Made by a program: the position numbers and the translations under genes
Assembly: GCA_905182935.1 (NCBI GenBank)
Contig: CAJJDL010000034.1
Span: 1-7,849, forward strand
Length of the DNA stretch: 7,849 nucleotides
Direction of reading: 5' to 3'
Source: an uncultured Nitrospinaceae bacterium
Lineage (GTDB): Bacteria; Nitrospinota; Nitrospinia; Nitrospinales; VA-1
Shown: positions 1 through 7,218 of the stretch, piece by piece
How the letters are laid out: every line of letters starts with the position of its first letter
Position numbering within the stretch: position 1 is the first letter of the stretch
Notes under the pieces: model-generated
The model's database searches: none
The model's input: the letters and a program-made list of their open reading frames with translations, nothing else
Told to the model about the DNA's origin: nothing

Positions 1-2182
1 AATTGTACTGGATTTAAAAGGTGTAAATGACCCACTAATTAAAACTCAGATTAGCGAAAAAAAAATAAATACAATAAAGCCAGCGCCTCAAAAAGCTAAA
101 ACTGCAAAAATAAAGGGCCTGTCTCCCGAACAATTACAAGAAATTACTCTTAAAGATGAAAAAGAAAAACTGAAGGTCGGCTGGGAAGATTATCAGAAAG
201 CCTTGACGACCTATCAGAGTAAAAAATTTAACGACTATATAATTAAGGTAGAAAGTGAACCTGACCCAGAAACACAAGAGACTACGGAAATAGAAAAAAA
301 TGAACCTGGAGCGATAACATTATTTAGAAATTACGTAAAAGAATACCCAAACAGCCCTCTTCTTCCAAACATACTTTATCTGCTTGCCGAATCGGAGTTT
401 AAAGTCGCCTGGTTTTCAAAAAACCCTAACTATGAGAGTGCGTTAGCATCCTATCAATACGCTACTAGGAAATTTCCAAAATCTCGATTTTATGACCATG
501 CACTTTATAAGATAGGTTATATATTTGACGAAATAGGCTACTCTCTTGAAGCGAGGGCGCTATATAATGAAGGGATCAATAGAAACAAAAAAAGCCTCTA
601 TAATAAGGTACGTAAGGACAGTTTAGCTAATATGTTATTAAAAGAAAACCGGTATGACGAAGCATACCAAGCCTTTGAAAAAATCCTTAAAACCTCACCT
701 AAAGATGGCGGTGCTCGGAAAGCAATTTTAAAGATCGGGAACCATTACTTTGACCAAAATAATTTCATACCAGCACTAAAGTTATATGAAGAATATGCCC
801 GTCGATGGCCATCAGAATATAATAAAAATGAAAATATGAGCTTTAACATGGCCGAAATTTACTTTAAAAAAAGAGACTACAGAAAGGCTAGGAAATTTTA
901 CTTTGATATGATTAATATGAATCCTTCTAGCAAAAAAGCACACAAAGCACTAAATCGTGTTGGAGATGTATACCTTCTTCAAGGCAAGGAAATGGATGCT
1001 CTTTCGGTCTTTGATCAATCAGCCAAACTTGACCCTGAAAATCGTGAGTCTCAGTATGGGAAAATCCGCATGGCTGATATTGGAATCCGCTACCCAACTC
1101 TACCAGTAAACGATGTTGTTTTTGACGTCAACACATATTTCGAACCACTTAAAACCTATAATACAATTTTAGAAACTGCCAAAGATATTGAGATTTTAAG
1201 CGAAGCTACATTGAGCAAAGGAATCGCTTTATTAAAAGAGCAAAATTACCTTAAAGCTATTCAGGAGTTCAAAAAACTTCTACCTTTGGGTGAAGAATCT
1301 AAGTTTTCTCGTGACGCAGCAAAGTACATATACCAATCTTTGGTGTTTTTAGTAGATGGTTATGCAAAGCAAGGTGGGGTTTTGCCAATTCTATATTCAT
1401 ACAGCGACTATGCAAGCCTCTCCATTGGTAAAATTAAAAACTTAAAAACTCTTCTGCAAATAGGCGAAGCCTATCAGTCGTTAGGGATGTTACCCGAAGC
1501 TGTAAGGTTCTACGAAAAGGTAAAACAACTGGATACACGAAAAATTCACAATGACAGAATCTTTTTTAATCTCGGACAAATTCATTATGACAGAAAAAAT
1601 TACAAAGAAGCGGAACTTGTTGCGCGTACTTTTCTGAAAAACTTTCCCCGTAGCAAGAGAATACTTGATTCCATGAAACTGTTGGCCAAATCATTACATC
1701 GACAAAGTCGACATGACGATGCACTACAAACCTACCAAAATATACTTGAAAATTTTTCAAAAGGCTCATCAGAGGTTCATTATCTTATAGCTACCTTAGA
1801 AGCTAGTCGTAACCAAAATCCAGAAGCTATTGACGCTTATAAAAAAAGTATCGCCACCTTTGACCGTACTCAAAAAACCATTCCAGACTATACAAAGGAT
1901 GCATATTACAAACTGGGGAATTTACTTTACCAAGAAGGTGAATATACTGAAAGCATCGATGCCTTTAACACAGCCATTAAATTATTTCCTGATCATTCAC
2001 ATAGGAGTTGGTCCGAATTTATATTGGCCGATGCTCTTAAAAAAATAAAAAATAGTCAACAAGCGTCTGTTCAGTTTAATCAGTTGATTAAATCTAAATC
2101 GGGAAATGAACTAATGAAAAAAGCCGCTCAATCGCAACTAAAAATTATGGCCTGGGAGAAGGAAACTAAAGGTGCCTCTTAA
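1..2182 (+). CDS. Large TPR-repeat protein, 5' end outside window (partial)
   Basis: The reading frame is open from base 2 to the TAA at 2180-2182, giving 726 visible residues with no start codon that has a ribosome site. A TTG at 203 is in frame, but nothing supports it as a start and coding continues upstream, so the gene is 5'-partial. The first residues (IVLDLKGV) look like the end of a beta-rich domain, for example AMIN-like (weak). A Lys/Pro/Ala-rich linker follows at about residues 15-50. From about residue 100 to the end there are at least ten helical-pair repeats with TPR signatures, such as FPKSRFYDHALYKIGYIFDE, ALKLYEEYARRWP, VGDVYLLQGKEMDALSVF and YYKLGNLLYQEGEYTESIDAF. Several resemble the BamD/YbgF type of TPR. 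TPR solenoids bind proteins and build scaffolds. No transmembrane segment is visible and any signal peptide would lie outside the window. The gene sits directly upstream of a flagellar-type two-component pair, so a motility role is possible, but function is not shown by sequence. Confidence 0.88.
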   Translation, partial: IVLDLKGVNDPLIKTQISEKKINTIKPAPQKAKTAKIKGLSPEQLQEITLKDEKEKLKVGWEDYQKALTTYQSKKFNDYIIKVESEPDPETQETTEIEKNEPGAITLFRNYVKEYPNSPLLPNILYLLAESEFKVAWFSKNPNYESALASYQYATRKFPKSRFYDHALYKIGYIFDEIGYSLEARALYNEGINRNKKSLYNKVRKDSLANMLLKENRYDEAYQAFEKILKTSPKDGGARKAILKIGNHYFDQNNFIPALKLYEEYARRWPSEYNKNENMSFNMAEIYFKKRDYRKARKFYFDMINMNPSSKKAHKALNRVGDVYLLQGKEMDALSVFDQSAKLDPENRESQYGKIRMADIGIRYPTLPVNDVVFDVNTYFEPLKTYNTILETAKDIEILSEATLSKGIALLKEQNYLKAIQEFKKLLPLGEESKFSRDAAKYIYQSLVFLVDGYAKQGGVLPILYSYSDYASLSIGKIKNLKTLLQIGEAYQSLGMLPEAVRFYEKVKQLDTRKIHNDRIFFNLGQIHYDRKNYKEAELVARTFLKNFPRSKRILDSMKLLAKSLHRQSRHDDALQTYQNILENFSKGSSEVHYLIATLEASRNQNPEAIDAYKKSIATFDRTQKTIPDYTKDAYYKLGNLLYQEGEYTESIDAFNTAIKLFPDHSHRSWSEFILADALKKIKNSQQASVQFNQLIKSKSGNELMKKAAQSQLKIMAWEKETKGAS

Positions 2183-2242
2183 AGACTCCATTAAATTTTT
2201 CACAATTATGAGCTTTACTGTTCTTAATCCAAAAACTTACCT

Positions 2243-3463
2243 ATGAATGACCCTCAATCAGAAAAACGCAGTCCTCGCGAAATCGCCATTCTTAACCAGG
2301 CATTTCAATCATTCAATGATGCGACAAAACAACTACAGAGTTCGTATGACGAACTGAACGACGCTCTAGAAGCTAACCAAAACTACTTGCACAACATCAT
2401 GGAAAGCCTTCCCACTGGAGTTATTGTAGTTGATCAAAGTAACGCTATTAACACTTTTAATAAAACTGCAGGAATAATAACTGGTTTAAAACCTGAAACA
2501 TGCCTCAATAAAAAGTTGAGCGAAGTATTCACAAACGATCTATTTGAAAAAATAATTAAAAGAACAACCAACGAAAAACAAAAATCAAATACCATAGAAC
2601 GCGAACTAGATACCCCGCATCATGGAAAAATTTATACTCGCATCTCAACTTCTCCAGTTCTAGACAAACAAAATAAACAAATTGGTACTGTTCTTAATAT
2701 TGAAGACATCACAGAGTTACGCCAGCTAGAAGAAGACGCTCAAAGAAATCGGCGCCTCAGAGCTACCGGCGAAATGGCTGCTGGGATAGCGCATGAAATC
2801 AGAAATCCTTTGGGGAGTATAGAACTATTCTCTTCTCTTCTTAAAAAAGACCTCAGTGAAGATAAAGAAAAAATAGTAATAGTTGACCATATATCGGCCA
2901 GCGTAAAAAACATGGATAGAATTATTTCAAGTCTACTTCTATTTGCAAAGTCACCCAAACCATCACGACAATTTTGCGACCTTAATATACTGCTTAAAGA
3001 ATTATTTGAGGACCCCTCGATTATCTTGATTCCACAAAAAGTCAACCCTGTTTTTAACTGGGGAGAAAACGCCATTGCAAATGGAGATTCAGGTCTTCTG
3101 AAGCAAGTTTTCATTAACCTAATTCGAAATGCTATTCAGGCTATGCCAGAGGGGGGAGACCTCAAAATAACAACACAAAAAAGTTCTAAGCTAGAGCAGT
3201 CAGCGGAGGAATCTGACTATTCTCGCCAATTTATAACGGTGACCGTTGCTGATCAAGGAGAAGGCATTTCACAAAAAAACCTCGCTAATGTATTTAATCC
3301 ATTTTTTACCACTAAAGACCATGGGACGGGACTTGGTCTTTCAATATCTCACAATATTATAAAAGCACACCAAGGAACTATTGACGTAGAAAACGACATG
3401 GGTAAAGGTGCCCGGTTTATTATTAAAATTCCATGTTGGGATAACGAACTTGACAAAAAATAA
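2243..3463 (+). CDS. PAS-domain sensor histidine kinase, FlrB/FleS/AtoS-like, soluble
   Basis: A 406-residue kinase without transmembrane segments, hence cytoplasmic. An N-terminal helical, probably coiled-coil region (about 13-50) leads into a PAS domain (about 51-165, beginning NIMESLPTGVIVVD). The dimerisation/H-box has AGIAHEIRNPLG with the phospho-accepting His at 184. The ATP-binding domain shows the N box NLIRNAIQAM (292-301), the G1 box DQGEGIS from Asp337, the FFTT motif and the G2 box GTGLGLS (361-367). All catalytic motifs are intact. The N-terminal helix plus PAS layout matches FlrB/FleS, kinases that pair with FlrC/FleR to switch on sigma-54-dependent flagellar genes. The adjacent regulator and flagellar genes support this role. 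An in-frame TAA at 2225-2227 makes ATG 2243 the first usable start, although no clear Shine-Dalgarno precedes it. The 3' end overlaps the regulator gene, which suggests coupled translation. The signal sensed is not evident. A different AtoS/HydH-type role cannot be excluded. Confidence 0.9.
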   Translation: MNDPQSEKRSPREIAILNQAFQSFNDATKQLQSSYDELNDALEANQNYLHNIMESLPTGVIVVDQSNAINTFNKTAGIITGLKPETCLNKKLSEVFTNDLFEKIIKRTTNEKQKSNTIERELDTPHHGKIYTRISTSPVLDKQNKQIGTVLNIEDITELRQLEEDAQRNRRLRATGEMAAGIAHEIRNPLGSIELFSSLLKKDLSEDKEKIVIVDHISASVKNMDRIISSLLLFAKSPKPSRQFCDLNILLKELFEDPSIILIPQKVNPVFNWGENAIANGDSGLLKQVFINLIRNAIQAMPEGGDLKITTQKSSKLEQSAEESDYSRQFITVTVADQGEGISQKNLANVFNPFFTTKDHGTGLGLSISHNIIKAHQGTIDVENDMGKGARFIIKIPCWDNELDKK

Positions 3464-4829
3464 TCTTGGTAAAAACATTCTAGTCGTTGATGATGAAGTG
3501 GAGATGCGGATAGCACTCGAAACTACTCTCAAAAGAGAAGGTCACAATATCACCTTAGCTAAAAATGGTGAGGAGGCTCTAGAGTTGTTAAATGCAAATA
3601 ATTTTGACCTAGTATTAACCGATGTCAAAATGCCAAAAATGAATGGTCTTCAATTACTAAAGGCTCTAAAAGGGAAATCACCGCAAACAATATCCATTAT
3701 GATGACAGCTTATGGTGATATTGATAATGCTGTAGAAACTATTAAGTTAGGTGCTTTTGATTACTTACTTAAACCTTTTTCTGCGGAAATTCTCATGGCC
3801 GCTGTAAACAGGGCTTTCCTAGATAACGGCTCTCAAATAAATAATTTTATTCACTCCACACCAAAAACAACTAAGGCTCCAGCAAGAGAGCGCCGAATAA
3901 TAACTCAAAATAAAGATATGTTAGAGCTCATTAAGTTTGTTGAAAATATTTCTTATAGCAAATCAACTGTCCTTATCATGGGTGATACCGGAACCGGCAA
4001 AGAAGTGTTTGCTCGTTACATACACCAAATGAGCCCGCGCGCGCAAAAGTCTTTTATGGCGGTCAATTGTGCTGCCCTTCCCGAAGGTCTTCTTGAAACC
4101 GAATTATTTGGACATGAAAAAGGAGCTTTCACAGGAGCTATAGAACGCAAAGATGGAAAATTTGAATTAGCTCATAAAGGAACTTTACTCCTAGATGAGG
4201 TAACAGAAATGAGCCTCCCCCTACAAGCGAAGTTATTGCGGGTTTTACAGGAACATGAAATAGACAAGGTTGGTGGACGCGCATCTATTCCAGTCGATGT
4301 CCGAGTTATCGCCACAACAAACCGAAATATTAAAGAACGTATCCGTGAAAATAAGTTTCGAGAAGACTTATATTACAGGTTGAATGTAATTCCTCTAAAA
4401 TTAATTCCCCTTAGAGACCGAACCGATGATATTCAAGTACTGGCCGAACATTTCATAGAAAAACATACCAAAGACTTGGATAAGAATATCTCCCATATAG
4501 CCAAAGAAACTGTTGCGTTGCTTAAAAAATATAGCTGGCCAGGAAACGTGCGTGAACTAGAAAATATAATTGAACGAGCCATTCTAATGTGTCATGAGAA
4601 TACTCTGCTTCCTTCTCACCTTTTCTTCGATGAAGAAGACATCCACAACGAAAAACCCAATCCAACCGCAAATTTGAGTGGAACAATACATGATATGGAA
4701 AAAGAACTTATTCTTCAAACTCTGGCAGAGGTAAATGACAATAAAACCAAAGCTGCTGATAATTTAGGAATTAGCATACGTACGCTACGTAACAAACTAG
4801 CCTATTATAAGGAACAGGCAAATAACTAG
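3450..4829 (+). CDS. Sigma-54-dependent response regulator, NtrC family, FlrC/FleR-like
   Basis: From the TTG at 3450 the product is 459 residues, the usual size for the family. A receiver domain comes first, with the acidic pair at 14-15 in ILVVDDE, phospho-acceptor Asp58 in LTDVKMP, Thr86 and Lys108 in LKPF. The AAA+ domain has Walker A GDTGTGKE (178-185), the sigma-54-contacting loop GAFTGA (225-230), Walker B GTLLLDE (244-250) and an arginine-finger region (FREDLYYRLN). A Fis-type helix-turn-helix closes the protein (about 416-459, NKTKAADNLGISIRTLRNKL). All key residues are present, so it should be an active ATPase that opens sigma-54 promoters when phosphorylated. The receiver domain separates it from FlrA/FleQ-type masters. 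An upstream GTG at 3408 is also in frame, but it would add 14 residues with no family counterpart. TTG 3450 has GGGA about 8 bases upstream and puts ILVVDD nine residues from the N terminus, so I prefer it. It overlaps the kinase gene by 14 bases. The likely target is the sigma-54 promoter about 170 bases downstream of its stop. Confidence 0.92.
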   Translation: MTKNNLGKNILVVDDEVEMRIALETTLKREGHNITLAKNGEEALELLNANNFDLVLTDVKMPKMNGLQLLKALKGKSPQTISIMMTAYGDIDNAVETIKLGAFDYLLKPFSAEILMAAVNRAFLDNGSQINNFIHSTPKTTKAPARERRIITQNKDMLELIKFVENISYSKSTVLIMGDTGTGKEVFARYIHQMSPRAQKSFMAVNCAALPEGLLETELFGHEKGAFTGAIERKDGKFELAHKGTLLLDEVTEMSLPLQAKLLRVLQEHEIDKVGGRASIPVDVRVIATTNRNIKERIRENKFREDLYYRLNVIPLKLIPLRDRTDDIQVLAEHFIEKHTKDLDKNISHIAKETVALLKKYSWPGNVRELENIIERAILMCHENTLLPSHLFFDEEDIHNEKPNPTANLSGTIHDMEKELILQTLAEVNDNKTKAADNLGISIRTLRNKLAYYKEQANN

Positions 4830-4964
4830 TAAAACTAAGTATTCCCCTCTATTGCCAAATAAATGACATATTTTGCATCATCAATTTATTTTTAAGTTTC
4901 TTCAACGAAGGCACCTGCACCTTTAAAGTCTAATAAGCCTATATAATATAATAAGTTAGCCCAT

Positions 4965-4996
4965 TATCTAAAAAAAATACCACAACAACTTAGATA
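4965..4996. repeat. 7-bp inverted repeat just upstream of the sigma-54 promoter
   Basis: TATCTAA (4965-4971) is mirrored by TTAGATA (4990-4996) across an 18-base A/C-rich spacer. The right arm ends six bases before the TGG of the -24 element. The arms are AT-rich and short, so chance is possible. It might be a binding site for a dimeric regulator or an accessory DNA-bending protein. Its closeness to the promoter is unlike a typical activator enhancer, which usually lies farther away. Confidence 0.35.
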
Positions 4997-5000
4997 GCAT

Positions 5001-5019
5001 TTGGTATGGATATTGCTTT
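5001..5019 (+). promoter_or_regulatory. Sigma-54 (-24/-12) promoter for flgC-fliF-fliG
   Basis: TTGGTATGGATATTGCTTT matches the RpoN consensus TGGCAC-N5-TTGCW. The invariant GG (5003-5004) and GC (5015-5016) are separated by exactly ten bases, and the -12 part TTGCT is perfect. The -24 part TGGTATG has a T in place of the consensus C and another T at the second C. Transcription should begin about 12 bases past the GC, near 5027-5029, leaving a leader of about 60 bases before flgC. The promoter lies between a gene for a sigma-54 activator with an intact GAFTGA loop and a flagellar basal-body operon, which is where a FlrC-type target promoter would be expected. Confidence 0.8.
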
Positions 5020-5042
5020 AATTAAGTATGTATAAAGCGACA

Positions 5043-5055
5043 CTCCCTTAAGGAG
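5043..5055 (+). promoter_or_regulatory. Short hairpin containing an orphan Shine-Dalgarno-like sequence in the flgC leader
   Basis: CTCC (5043-5046) can pair with GGAG (5052-5055) across a CTTAA loop. The right arm lies within TTAAGGAG, a stronger anti-SD match than the one at flgC, but it is 33 bases from the flgC ATG and no ATG, GTG or TTG follows at useful spacing. The pairing is only 4 bp, so any regulatory effect is speculative. Confidence 0.3.
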
Positions 5056-5073
5056 CTAAATTAATCATTTTTT

Positions 5074-5079
5074 GGAAGG
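5074..5079 (+). promoter_or_regulatory. Ribosome binding site of flgC
   Basis: GGAAGG lies nine bases before the ATG at 5089. An in-frame TAA at 5062-5064 with no ATG, GTG or TTG in frame between it and 5089 fixes this ATG as the only usable start of flgC. Confidence 0.65.
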
Positions 5080-5088
5080 CAAAAGATA

Positions 5089-5526
5089 ATGGATTTTCTA
5101 ACATCAATGAAAATTAGTTCATCCGGATTAAATGTCCAACGCAAACTTATGGAAACGGTTTCTAGCAATCTTGCCAATATCGAAACCACGCGAACACCTG
5201 AAGGAGGTCCATACCGGCGCAAAGAACTTGTTGTATCTGCTTTGCCATTTGAAGAAAATTTTAATGCAATGTTAAAGTCTGAACTCGGAGAAAATGTTTT
5301 ACAAACAATGATTACTGAAATCATAGAAGACCAAAGTGAGCCAAGACTGGTATTTAATCCAAACCATCCCGATGCAAACGAAACTGGTTATGTGTCTATG
5401 CCAAATGTAGACTTAATGACTGAGATGGTGAATCTCGTGACGAGCACAAGGGGATTTGAGGCAAATGTAACAGCTATGAACGCAGCAAAATCGATGGCTC
5501 AACGAGCCATAGAACTTGGAAGATAA
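5089..5526 (+). CDS. flgC: Flagellar basal-body proximal rod protein FlgC
   Basis: A 145-residue rod protein, close to the usual 134-150 of FlgC. The N-terminal rod signature (about 7-35) contains SGLNVQRKLMETVSSNLANI, the helical region conserved in axial proteins. It is followed by TPEGGPYRRKE, which is typical of FlgC rather than FlgB. The C-terminal axial helix (about 112-144) contains MVNLVTSTRGFEANVTAMNA. FlgC is exported through the flagellar type III apparatus without a cleaved signal peptide and assembles with FlgB, FlgF and FlgG into the rod on the MS ring. It is the first gene after the sigma-54 promoter. flgB, its normal upstream partner, is not in the 259-base intergenic space, and fliF follows after 33 bases with no fliE between. 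Confidence 0.95.
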   Translation: MDFLTSMKISSSGLNVQRKLMETVSSNLANIETTRTPEGGPYRRKELVVSALPFEENFNAMLKSELGENVLQTMITEIIEDQSEPRLVFNPNHPDANETGYVSMPNVDLMTEMVNLVTSTRGFEANVTAMNAAKSMAQRAIELGR

Positions 5527-5559
5527 AGTTAATATTAAAATTTTTAATACAAATACACT

Positions 5560-7176
5560 ATGAATCAACTTCAGATATTTTTTAGCCAATTAAGCGACCG
5601 TTTTGTAGCTCTATCTCAAGGACAGAAAGTAGCTGCCCTAGTCCTTACAACTGTAACTATTGGCTCTGTTCTCGCCATGTCATTTTGGGTTAAGACACCT
5701 GACCTTCAACTCTTATATGCCAACCTAAGCGAGAAAGATGCATCTGCCATTGTTGATAACTTAAAGACTCAAAATATTCCTTATGAATTATCCAATCAGG
5801 GAAAAACCATACGTGTTCCGTCAAATCAAGTCCATGAAGTTCGTTTGAAAATGGCGAGCGAAGGTCTTCCAGAAGGAAGCGAAGTTGGTCTAGAGATATT
5901 TGATAAAACAGCCTTGGGAATGACCGATTTTATTCAGAAACTTAATTACCAACGTGCTCTGCAGGGCGAACTTGCCAGAACAATTAAAACATTAGATTCT
6001 ATATCCAGTGCACGCGTGCACTTGGTTATTCCAAAACAAACTCTATTTATAAGAGAAAAAGCCAAAGGAAAAGCTTCTGTCACTATCAAGACGAATGCTG
6101 GTAGAACTCTTAGCCAGCACCAGGTTCAAGGAATTATTCACTTAATCTCATCCAGTGTTGAAGGAATAACAGCAGATAATGTAGTTGTTGTCGATGATAA
6201 AGGGCGTTTACTCAGCGGTTCACAATCAGCACACGCCGGTGCCGCTCGTTCATCTTCCAATTATCAACATCAACGTAAAGTTGAAAAGGAATTCGAAAAA
6301 ACCATTTTAGCTATGCTTGAAGATGCTCTAGGGGAAGGAATGATAATTGCCCGAGTAACAGCAGATTTGGATTTTGAAAAAAATGACCAAACAGAAGAAA
6401 TTTATGACCCAGAGTCACAAGTTGTACGAAGTCAACAAACCGCCACAGAGTCAGTTGTTGGTGCCACACCTGCCGGAGGGGTCATAGGCGTTCAAGCTCA
6501 ATTACCTGCTGGTCAAAATGAAGGTGGAGCCGGAACTTCAAGTCAACCCTCCAAAAGAGACAAAAATAATTCTGTTCTCAATTATGAAATAAATAAAATC
6601 ACCCGTATCGTTTCCAAGCCCATCGGGATAATCAAAAAGCTCTCAGTCGCAGTCATGGTTGACGGAGTTATGGCAGAGAATGAAGCTGGAGATACAGAAT
6701 ATAAGGCAAGAACCAAAGAAGAAATGGAACAGTACCTTCAACTAGTTCAGTCTGCTGTTGGATATAATCAAGAACGTGGCGACCAAATTAAAGTAGAAAA
6801 TGTTAAATTCGACCGAACCACCGAACTTCTAAGAGCGAAAGAACTAGAGCGCGAAAAACAGATCGACCTTGCTTTCCAAGTTGGTAAATATATATTGGGT
6901 CTGATATTTGTTATACTATTTTTCACAAAAGTAATTAAACCAATGATCGCCTGGATGACTACTTCTGTAGCTCCAGAAGAAGAAGAAACAGAAGAAGAAA
7001 AAGTGGCAGGTATGAGTGAGGCTCAAAAGTTAGAAGAAGAGGAAATGCAGCGGCTTGAAGAAGGTTTAGCGAGTGCTTCTGAAATGAGAAAATCAGTCCT
7101 TGATTTCATAACAAAAGATCCTAAGTATACATCTGCAGTTGTACGAAAATGGCTTCGTGAAAAAGCCACTGTATAA
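5560..7176 (+). CDS. fliF: Flagellar MS-ring protein FliF
   Basis: A 538-residue protein, near the usual 550. It has an N-terminal membrane helix (about 24-44, VAALVLTTVTIGSVLAMSFW). The periplasmic ring-building region of the YscJ/FliF family follows (about 48-225, with LLYANLSEKDASAIVDNL, IPKQTLFIREKAKGKASVTI and VVVVDDKGRLLS). The beta-collar region comes next (about 235-430, with NYEINKITRIVSKPIGIIKK). A second membrane helix lies at about 443-463. The cytoplasmic tail holds an acidic, coiled, low-complexity stretch (about 473-505) and the C-terminal FliG-binding segment (509-538, SVLDFITKDPKYTSAVVRKW). FliF forms the membrane ring on which the rod, export gate and C-ring assemble. The start ATG has no evident Shine-Dalgarno in an AT-rich gap, so translation may depend on coupling to flgC. 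fliG follows 42 bases downstream. No frameshift or missing domain is seen. Confidence 0.96.
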   Translation: MNQLQIFFSQLSDRFVALSQGQKVAALVLTTVTIGSVLAMSFWVKTPDLQLLYANLSEKDASAIVDNLKTQNIPYELSNQGKTIRVPSNQVHEVRLKMASEGLPEGSEVGLEIFDKTALGMTDFIQKLNYQRALQGELARTIKTLDSISSARVHLVIPKQTLFIREKAKGKASVTIKTNAGRTLSQHQVQGIIHLISSSVEGITADNVVVVDDKGRLLSGSQSAHAGAARSSSNYQHQRKVEKEFEKTILAMLEDALGEGMIIARVTADLDFEKNDQTEEIYDPESQVVRSQQTATESVVGATPAGGVIGVQAQLPAGQNEGGAGTSSQPSKRDKNNSVLNYEINKITRIVSKPIGIIKKLSVAVMVDGVMAENEAGDTEYKARTKEEMEQYLQLVQSAVGYNQERGDQIKVENVKFDRTTELLRAKELEREKQIDLAFQVGKYILGLIFVILFFTKVIKPMIAWMTTSVAPEEEETEEEKVAGMSEAQKLEEEEMQRLEEGLASASEMRKSVLDFITKDPKYTSAVVRKWLREKATV

Positions 7177-7207
7177 TAAGACTAACTTTTAAAAAAAACT
7201 CATCTAA

Positions 7208-7212
7208 AAGGA
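7208..7212 (+). promoter_or_regulatory. Ribosome binding site of fliG
   Basis: AAGGA within AAAAGGAAA lies six bases before the ATG at 7219. It is the clearest Shine-Dalgarno in the window. A nearer ATG at 7214 is out of frame and opens only a 21-codon frame, so 7219 is chosen. Confidence 0.7.
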
Positions 7213-7218
7213 AATGGC

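Noticed and set aside
203..205. TTG at 203 as the start of the TPR gene
   Set aside because: The same frame is open with protein-like content to the left edge, and there is no ribosome site before the TTG, so the gene begins outside the window.
2740..3114. 124-codon minus-strand frame inside the kinase gene
   Set aside because: It is antisense to a clearly conserved kinase core, has no recognisable domain and no ribosome site; it is a shadow frame.
4923..4945. TAAAGTCT...GCCTATATAA as a sigma-28 (FliA) flagellar promoter
   Set aside because: The two half-sites are only about 5 bases apart instead of about 11, and the second half departs from GCCGATAA.
4942..4947. TATAAT as a sigma-70 -10 element upstream of flgC
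   Set aside because: There is no TTGACA-like -35 at 16-18 bases (ACCTTT is found) and no extended -10; the sequence is very AT-rich, so such hexamers are expected by chance.
4956..4978. TTAG...CTAA followed by an A run as a terminator for the regulator gene
   Set aside because: The stem is only 4 AT-rich base pairs and is followed by A rather than T on the + strand; no convincing rho-independent terminator is present between 4830 and 5000.
5061..5324. 87-codon minus-strand frame over the flgC 5' region
   Set aside because: It is antisense to the conserved FlgC N terminus, shows no family features and would have to run through the flgC promoter leader.
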